The notes under the pieces were generated by a model. That model ran no database searches, was not told the DNA's origin, and was given only the letters and a program-made list of their open reading frames with translations. 21,021 bases of DNA from CAXQRU01 sp964226685 (GTDB taxonomy: Bacteria > Pseudomonadota > Gammaproteobacteria > Pseudomonadales > Cellvibrionaceae). Of this stretch, positions 16,801 through 21,021 are shown piece after piece. Each line of letters begins with the position of its first letter. The stretch's first letter is position 1. The stretch spans positions 1 to 21,021 of the forward strand of contig CAXQRU010000038.1 in NCBI GenBank assembly GCA_964226685.1, in the 5' to 3' direction. A program made the position numbers and the translations under genes.

Positions 16801-17065
16801 TGAAACGGAAGTGGTGAACAAAGTGACTGAGGGGCGACCACATATTGTGGACTTAATCAAAAATCAGGAAATTGCTTTTATCCTCAATACAACGGAGGGT
16901 AAACAAGCGACCCGCGATTCAGCCAGTATTCGTCGAAGTGCGGAAAGTCAGTCAGTGTATTACACAACAACATTAGCGGGTGGTGAAGCCGTATGTATGG
17001 CCTTGCGTTTTGGTCGCAAGCAAACGGTCACTTCCTTACAGACACTCCACGGGAGATTACAATGA
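13847..17065 (+). CDS. carB: Carbamoyl-phosphate synthase large subunit CarB
   Basis: CarB makes carbamoyl phosphate from bicarbonate, CarA-derived ammonia and two ATP. The 1072-residue length is standard. It has two homologous ATP-grasp halves: the first begins [21 protein letters not shown], the second [20 protein letters not shown] near residue 560. Each carries the grasp-fold motif ([31 protein letters not shown]). The C-terminal MGS-like allosteric domain (from about 935; [24 protein letters not shown]) binds effectors such as UMP and ornithine in known enzymes. AAGG lies 8 bases before the ATG. The last codons overlap the greA start (ATGA). Confidence 0.99.
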   Translation: [1072 protein letters not shown]

Positions 17066-17535
17066 ACAAATTCCCCATGACAGTCGAGGGTGCTAAGGCA
17101 CTTGAGCAGGAATTAGAACAATTGAAAAAAGTCGAGCGTCCACGTATCGTTCAAGCGATAGCTGAGGCTCGTGAGCATGGTGATTTAAAAGAAAATGCCG
17201 AATACCATGCAGCTCGCGAGCAGCAAAGCTTTTGCGAAGGCCGCATTCAAGAGATTGAAGGCAAATTATCCAATGCGCAAGTGATTGATATTAAGAGCAT
17301 ACCCGAATCAGATAAAGTTATTTTTGGATCTACAGTCGATCTTATTAACCTAGATACTGAAGAAAAAGTCACTTATACCATTGTGGGCGATGATGAAGCG
17401 GATGTTAAGCAAGGAAAAATTTCTTATAGCTCACCCATTGCCAGAGCCATTATTGCCAAAGAGGTTGGTGATGAAGTCAGTGTGCAAACACCTAGCGGAC
17501 TGGTGGAATATGAAATTGATGGCGTTCGTCATTAG
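17062..17535 (+). CDS. greA: Transcription elongation factor GreA
   Basis: GreA enters the secondary channel of backtracked RNA polymerase and stimulates cleavage of the nascent RNA. From ATG 17062 (MNKFPMTVEG) it has 157 residues, one short of E. coli. The N-terminal coiled coil carries the tip acidic residues D41 and E44 in REHGDLKENAEYHAAR; the C-terminal FKBP-like domain ends EVGDEVSVQTPSGLVEYEI. The ATG overlaps the carB TGA and has GGGAG 6 bases upstream, so it is translationally coupled; the in-frame ATG at 16993 lies deep inside carB and is rejected. A perfect terminator follows. Confidence 0.98.
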   Translation: MNKFPMTVEGAKALEQELEQLKKVERPRIVQAIAEAREHGDLKENAEYHAAREQQSFCEGRIQEIEGKLSNAQVIDIKSIPESDKVIFGSTVDLINLDTEEKVTYTIVGDDEADVKQGKISYSSPIARAIIAKEVGDEVSVQTPSGLVEYEIDGVRH

Positions 17536-17544
17536 TGCTATCTT

Positions 17545-17581
17545 CTTAACAAGCTCAAAAAACTGAGCTTGTTAAGGTTTT
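17545..17581 (+). terminator. Intrinsic terminator after carA-carB-greA
   Basis: A perfect 13-base stem, CTTAACAAGCTCA (17545-17557) with TGAGCTTGTTAAG (17564-17576), a 6-base loop and a short T tail. It ends the carAB-greA transcript. Only 27 bases remain before the next gene, whose promoter is not evident. Confidence 0.85.
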
Positions 17582-17607
17582 AAACGGGATCGAAAAGGAG
17601 CAAGCCC

Positions 17608-18681
17608 ATGTCTTTCGTTAAGCGTTTAATTGCCTGTCTCAGTGCTTGTTTCCTTTATTTAAACCCTGCTTATTCGTCCGTCAACTCAGATGAGACCGTT
17701 ATCTTTTTCAATACCAGTGCATGGTTAAACATTGAAACGCAACAATGGCATATCCCCATTCATGGTTGGATTTATGAACCGGTCAATAGTACTTTTAGAA
17801 AGGCCGCCTTGGCTGAAATTCTCAAAAAAAAATATGGTTTGGTGACCAATGACAGTAATAAAGAGATTTTTGCTCGTCGAGCCAATTTGTTGTTTTCAGA
17901 TAATGAGCGCAACGAAAAAATCGTTATTAAGTTGCTCGATCAAGAGTATACATTGACTAAGTCTGAAGCTAACGGTCATTTTTATGGCGAGGTACAGCTG
18001 CCAGTTTCAGACACCCTACCCAATATCATTAGCTATACAGTGAAACTTCGTGAGAAAGACAAGCGTGTGTTTCAAGGTTGGAGTCAGTTGGTGGAGCCAA
18101 AGGGTTTATCGGTTATTAGCGATATTGATGATACCGTGAAATTATCCTATGTCACCGATCGAAAACGTCTAATGCAATCGACTTTTTTTGAACCCTTTAA
18201 GCCGGTTGAGGGTATGGCCGAGCGTTACCGAGAGCTGTTATTTCAGCATCGTGCGAGTTTTTATTTCGTCTCATCAAGTCCATGGCAGTTGTATCCCGAG
18301 CTACTTAATTTTAGCAATCTCAGCGCCTTTCCCTGGGCAAGCTTCTCGTTAAAATACATTCGTTTTAAAGACTCCACGATAATGAATTTATTTAAGCCTG
18401 GGATTGAAACTAAGCCAATACAGATTCAAGCCATTATGGATCGTTATCCAGAAAGAGCATTTATCTTAATCGGCGACAGTGGTGAAAATGACCCAGAAGT
18501 ATACAGTCAAATAGCGGAGCGTTATCCAGAACAAGTGAAAGCCATTTTTATCAGAAATGTGAGTGGAGAAAGTGTTGATGATGAACGCTATCAAACACTC
18601 TTTTCAAAATTACCTATTCATTGGCAGCTGTTTGAGAAGCCAGAAGAAATGGATTTTTCGACTCTTAAAAAGGAGTATTAA
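17608..18681 (+). CDS. Exported App1-type (DUF2183) HAD phosphatase
   Basis: The 357-residue protein begins with a signal peptide (about residues 1-23, cleavage near AYS-S), so it acts outside the cytoplasmic membrane. The C-terminal half matches the App1 catalytic domain, named after yeast phosphatidate phosphatase: HAD motif I DIDDT at 172-176, motif II serine in YFVSSSPWQLYP around 222-224, a lysine near 269, and motif IV LIGDSGENDPEVY (D290, D295). The N-terminal half (HGWIYEP, then VQLPVSD) is the usual App1 lead-in. The substrate in bacteria is not established; a phospholipid is plausible. AAGGAG lies 7 bases before the ATG. The next gene starts 3 bases after its stop, suggesting an operon. 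Confidence 0.88.
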   Translation: MSFVKRLIACLSACFLYLNPAYSSVNSDETVIFFNTSAWLNIETQQWHIPIHGWIYEPVNSTFRKAALAEILKKKYGLVTNDSNKEIFARRANLLFSDNERNEKIVIKLLDQEYTLTKSEANGHFYGEVQLPVSDTLPNIISYTVKLREKDKRVFQGWSQLVEPKGLSVISDIDDTVKLSYVTDRKRLMQSTFFEPFKPVEGMAERYRELLFQHRASFYFVSSSPWQLYPELLNFSNLSAFPWASFSLKYIRFKDSTIMNLFKPGIETKPIQIQAIMDRYPERAFILIGDSGENDPEVYSQIAERYPEQVKAIFIRNVSGESVDDERYQTLFSKLPIHWQLFEKPEEMDFSTLKKEY

Positions 18682-18684
18682 TTC

Positions 18685-19182
18685 TTGGCTTCTAATAAAA
18701 TGGCGCGCGATTGGATTGAATGTTTAGGGTTAGAGAAGCACCCAGAAGGCGGCTATTACAAGCGTAATTATCAATCTTCTAATTCTGCTTATTTTGAGTC
18801 GCATCAAGGCGAGAGGCTTGTTGCAACGGCTATTTATTATTTGCTGGAAAGCAATGATTTTTCGGCGTTTCACGCTCTCAAGTCCGATGAGTTATGGCAT
18901 TACTATGATGGCACCTGCTCGCTCGATATTCATCTCTTATCAGATCAGCCAAGCTCACTAAAGCTGGGCTTAGAGCCTGGGGCAATGCCTCAAAGAATTG
19001 TGTCGTCTGGGCAATATTTTGCGGCAGAGCTGAGCCGAAAGTTACCGAATGATTTTGTGTTAGTAGGTTGCAGCGTATCACCTGGTTTTGATTTTCAAGA
19101 TTTTGAGTTGGCGCAGGCCGATCGTTTGATTGAGCGGTTTCCAAAGAGCGAAGCCCTAATTCGAACGCTAACAAGAGCATAG
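18685..19182 (+). CDS. DUF985 (cupin_5) family protein
   Basis: A 165-residue single-domain cupin. Family marks: HPEGGYYKRNY at 19-29, cupin metal-site pattern FHALKSDELWHYYDG (H63, E69, H72), and GCSVSPGFDFQDFELA near the C-terminus. Family members resemble small epimerase/isomerase-like cupins, but the reaction is unknown. I prefer the TTG at 18685: AAGGAG (18670-18675) lies 9 bases upstream, whereas the ATG at 18700 has no site at a proper distance. It follows the App1-like gene by 3 bases. After it, 106 bases lead to a bidirectional terminator. Confidence 0.85.
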   Translation: MASNKMARDWIECLGLEKHPEGGYYKRNYQSSNSAYFESHQGERLVATAIYYLLESNDFSAFHALKSDELWHYYDGTCSLDIHLLSDQPSSLKLGLEPGAMPQRIVSSGQYFAAELSRKLPNDFVLVGCSVSPGFDFQDFELAQADRLIERFPKSEALIRTLTRA

Positions 19183-19263
19183 ATGAATGATTTTTTGTGT
19201 TGTTAAAGTTTGGTTGATCTGGGAAGGCTACTGCTCTTTAACCTGTCTATGATAAGTTTGATC

Positions 19264-19293
19264 GTAGCCCTTAAAACCGTAGTCCTTAAAACA
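19264..19293 (+). repeat. Two-copy 15-base tandem repeat
   Basis: GTAGCCCTTAAAACC (19264-19278) is followed at once by GTAGTCCTTAAAACA (19279-19293), 13 of 15 identical. The second copy runs into the terminator stem. Probably a local duplication. Confidence 0.6.
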
Positions 19294-19316
19294 AGGCGAG
19301 ACCACTCGCCTTGTTT
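19289..19316. terminator. Bidirectional terminator between the cupin and HNH genes
   Basis: A perfect 12-base stem AAACAAGGCGAG/CTCGCCTTGTTT with loop ACCA. A-rich and T-rich flanks allow use from both sides, as expected between convergent genes. Its right arm overlaps the first bases of the HNH stop codon. Confidence 0.8.
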
Positions 19317-19863
19317 AGGCTGCCCAGTTTCTTTTGCTGGAAAAGCTACTGGATAGATATTCCATTTGATCAGCCAGGATATTGCGATTATCCAAAAACA
19401 AAAATTCAAATGGATTGGGTGCAAAAGGCACGGCCAGCAAGGGCATATTGGCCTGTTCTGGCGTTCGGTTGCCCTTGTGATGATTGCATGCTCGGCATGC
19501 GGTCACCAAGTTTTCCCAGCGATCCAAGCCACCTTGAGCTTTTGGCAGAACGTGATCTCGGGTCAGCTCTGAGTAGGGGTGTTGGTAGCCGCAATATAAG
19601 CAGCGGTCATCGTCGCGCCTAAACAGCAATCGATTGCTTAATGCGGGGACAAAACGCTTGCGTTTTAACTCACCGCTACAGGCAATAATGGGCGCGATAT
19701 CCAATCGGCTTTGTTTACCTGAACGGTCAAAGCCTCCAAACATCGTGCTGGTCGCGCTACCTAGCTCCCAAATGACGCGGTCACTGGCATAAAGTGAGGC
19801 GGCTGCCTGCCGGTTTAACCACCTCTGCGGTTGTCCGCTTTGAGTCAGTTGTAGAATTTTCAT
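19315..19863 (-). CDS. HNH endonuclease
   Basis: A 182-residue protein with a zinc-stabilised HNH nuclease domain in its middle: CLYC (C88, C91), DHVLPKAQGG (D103, H104), N118 in WENLVTACRACNHHKGNRTP with C123 and C126. The N-terminal 80 residues (TQSGQPQRWLNRQAAASLY) match the lead-in of a widespread family of small stand-alone HNH proteins in proteobacteria and cyanobacteria. It acts on nucleic acid; its specific role, defence or repair, is unknown. It starts 14 bases after the stop of the receiver-like gene, so they form a pair. The ribosome-binding site is weak (GGTGA close to the ATG), which fits coupling to the upstream gene. Confidence 0.88.
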   Translation of the reverse strand: MKILQLTQSGQPQRWLNRQAAASLYASDRVIWELGSATSTMFGGFDRSGKQSRLDIAPIIACSGELKRKRFVPALSNRLLFRRDDDRCLYCGYQHPYSELTRDHVLPKAQGGLDRWENLVTACRACNHHKGNRTPEQANMPLLAVPFAPNPFEFLFLDNRNILADQMEYLSSSFSSKRNWAA

Positions 19864-19877
19864 ACATCACCACTTTA

Positions 19878-20171
19878 TCACACTTTTATGAAAGTTATAT
19901 TATCGCCAGAGCGATAGCCCCCGACTTTTAGTTTGTTTATGAGCTCAAGTCGCTTTGCGCGATCTCGCTCCATGACGACAACGTAGTTGGGTAACACATG
20001 GTGAGTGTTAGCCCATTTAAGCACATCGCAGCCGTTGTCTCTACCTACTAAGTAGTAATCAATCGCTAAAATTGACACCGCTTTCTCTTTGAGTACCTTT
20101 TTGGCAGAGCGAGCGTCGACGCAATAGAGGTCGGCTCGATATCCCAAGGTTTTGCTAACCGCTAATCTCAT
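19878..20171 (-). CDS. Small degenerate receiver-like protein, similar to cyclic-phosphate-processing (cREC) family
   Basis: A 97-residue protein with a good AAGGAGA 5 bases before its ATG. The pattern VSILAIDYYLVGRDNGCDVL, followed by KWANTHHVLPNYVVV and RLELINKLKVGGY, resembles the cREC family (strand with LDHDLG, then tGyDVlkWl, then p-I-HSaN, then an arginine/leucine helix and G-Y). The catalytic-type histidines of that family are replaced here (DYYLV for DHDLG, MERD for HSxN), so it is probably not an active enzyme of that kind. It precedes the HNH gene in the same transcript and may modulate it. The family link rests on pattern memory only. Confidence 0.6.
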   Translation of the reverse strand: MRLAVSKTLGYRADLYCVDARSAKKVLKEKAVSILAIDYYLVGRDNGCDVLKWANTHHVLPNYVVVMERDRAKRLELINKLKVGGYRSGDNITFIKV

Positions 20172-20220
20172 ACTGTTCTCCTTGATTATGGTTTTACATG
20201 GGCTTTATTGGCAGGCAATA

Positions 20221-20252
20221 AAAAACCCCAGTTGTGGCCAACTGGGGTTTTT
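20221..20252. terminator. Bidirectional intrinsic terminator/attenuator upstream of the receiver-HNH pair
   Basis: A perfect 14-base stem, AAAAACCCCAGTTG (20221-20234) with CAACTGGGGTTTTT (20239-20252), around TGGC. On the minus strand it ends in six T's. It stands 50 bases before the receiver-like gene and 45 bases after a 28-codon ORF, both on the minus strand. No firm promoter is seen between it and the receiver-like gene. Confidence 0.85.
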
Positions 20253-20258
20253 CAGGGA

Positions 20259-20283
20259 ATCCGGTCGGCCAAGCCTTCCGGAT
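20259..20283. other. Small inverted repeat beside the terminator
   Basis: ATCCGG (20259-20264) and CCGGAT (20278-20283) form a 6-base stem with a 13-base interior. It lies between the small ORF and the terminator and would be part of the same minus-strand transcript. Confidence 0.4.
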
Positions 20284-20296
20284 GGGAAGACTGTGA

Positions 20297-20383
20297 TTAA
20301 TTCAACATAAGACGCACGCAGCCGCCATCAATGGGGCGAAGGCTCGCGCTCGTTAAGTTGTCTATTTGTTTAATGGATATCAT
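20297..20383 (-). CDS. Candidate 28-residue small protein or leader peptide
   Basis: ATG 20383 to TAA 20297 encodes a 28-residue peptide that begins MISIKQIDNL, contains RPIDGGCVR and ends LMLN. GAGAAG lies 4 bases upstream, a fair ribosome-binding site. A strong terminator follows 45 bases after the stop. I know no family for it. GAAGACTG over the ribosome-binding site (20391-20384 on this strand) can pair with CAGTCTTC just after the stop (20293-20286), enclosing the whole frame, so the segment may instead be a structured RNA. It could be a leader peptide for the receiver-HNH pair, an independent microprotein, or chance. Confidence 0.4.
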   Translation of the reverse strand: MISIKQIDNLTSASLRPIDGGCVRLMLN

Positions 20384-20957
20384 CAGTCTTCTCAAAATAT
20401 GTAAAAGGTGCGCTAAGGCTAGGGGATTTAGAGCTTGGGTGCAAGAGTTAGACTTTTGGGAAAATCAGTGTTTATAGCGAAAGGGAATATGGCGCCAGTT
20501 TATTAAAGCCGAGAAAAAACCTATCGTTATTGGTAACAATATTGACGGCAAAATAAGGCGAATAAGCACTCAGGCATGAGTCTTAGCAGCGGCCTTGGCG
20601 AAATAGTAATGTGTGGTTATAAGTATTTATTCTAAAAATCCTCGCGGGTCTTTGGTGTTCAGTATGAATTATTTTAGCGATATTACGCAAGAATGACTAG
20701 GTATTAATTGATTTCAAGGCAAAACGCAAGCTCTTCAGTCAATGAGATCGTGCTTTACAGAGACTTCAGAAGAAGTTTGGCCTCTCGGTCGCCGGTCGAA
20801 TCTTAATCCAGTTGATTAAGAGGCTGGCATTTATGAAAGGTAGGGGGATTGAAATGTCAGTCATTTTTATAACCGTTATTGCGATGAACGATATAATTAG
20901 TTTACATTGAGTTTTTTTTGTTTTATAGTAGCGACTCAAAATTGTCCAACTTTATTG
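20384..20957. other. Intergenic stretch without a supportable gene
   Basis: 574 bases with stops in all frames I followed and no tRNA-like fold noticed. The only structure seen is TCTTAATC/GATTAAGA around CAGTT at 20801-20821, with an alternative pairing GCCTCT (20780-20785)/AGAGGC (20819-20824). A 25-codon frame at 20833-20910 has a G-rich site inside it but no family resemblance. The right end joins adapter sequence. Confidence 0.6.
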
Positions 20958-21021
20958 AGATCGGAAGAGCGTCGTGTAGGGAAAGAGTGTATAAGCTGGT
21001 GTAGATCTCGGTGGTCGCCGT
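20958..21021 (+). other. Illumina sequencing adapter (artefact), with 8-nt index
   Basis: From 20958 the sequence reads AGATCGGAAGAGCGTCGTGT and continues exactly as the complement of the Illumina TruSeq universal adapter to 20990. Bases 20991-20998 (ATAAGCTG) occupy the i5 index position, and 20999-21021 continue into the flow-cell part (GTGTAGATCTCGGTGGTCGC...). This is untrimmed library sequence at a contig end, not genomic DNA. Confidence 0.97.

Noticed and set aside
16993..17061. Upstream start for greA inside carB
   Set aside because: GreA proteins begin at the MNKFPMT position, which has GGGAG upstream and the ATGA overlap.
19264..19293. Tandem repeat as a CRISPR or attachment site
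   Set aside because: Only two abutting 15-base copies, no spacers, no integrase and no tRNA nearby.
20833..20910. 25-codon plus-strand frame near the right end
   Set aside because: The frame stays open upstream without a good start, has no family match and adjoins the adapter; too weak to call a gene.

Overview
The window looks like chromosomal DNA of a marine or environmental gammaproteobacterium. The support is the gene order (recN divergent from grpE-dnaK-dnaJ-dapB, then carA-carB-greA, as in Pseudomonas relatives), protein sequences close to that class, moderate GC, and E. coli-like LexA and heat-shock promoter signals. The species cannot be named from the sequence alone. No rRNA, tRNA, CRISPR array, transposase or phage gene was seen.

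Left part (1-2817, minus strand): SOS-type recN, followed through a TAATG stop/start overlap by a radical SAM protein of the UDG-linked DNA modification/repair family, which is cut by the window edge. Two CTG-N10-CAG-like LexA boxes overlap the recN promoter, so the radical SAM gene is probably DNA-damage inducible too.

Housekeeping block (2847-7543, plus): a sigma32-like promoter, grpE, dnaK, an intrinsic terminator, dnaJ, dapB. These give the Hsp70 chaperone machine plus a lysine/peptidoglycan precursor enzyme.

Signalling insert (7545-12501): an Rcp1-like single-domain response regulator and a small soluble histidine kinase are translationally linked to dapB. Then come a convergent Tat-exported solute-binding protein without any permease and a divergent membrane histidine kinase (TM-HAMP-PAS-HisKA-HATPase). 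This module separates dapB from carA, which are adjacent in Pseudomonas as far as I recall. It is the best candidate in the window for an undescribed system: a binding protein that may feed a kinase, with a stand-alone receiver as output.

Second housekeeping block (12553-17581, plus): a leader with a possible 11-codon peptide and a terminator hairpin, carA (TTG start), carB and greA. CarA and CarB make carbamoyl phosphate for arginine and pyrimidines; GreA rescues stalled RNA polymerase.

Right part (17608-20383): an exported App1-type HAD phosphatase and a DUF985 cupin (plus), then on the minus strand an HNH nuclease and a degenerate receiver-like protein resembling the cREC family. Upstream of that pair, on the same strand, lie a strong bidirectional terminator and a 28-codon ORF whose ribosome-binding region can pair with sequence just after its stop. 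Bases 20384-20957 hold no supportable gene. Bases 20958-21021 are Illumina adapter with an 8-nt index, i.e. a library artefact, not biology.
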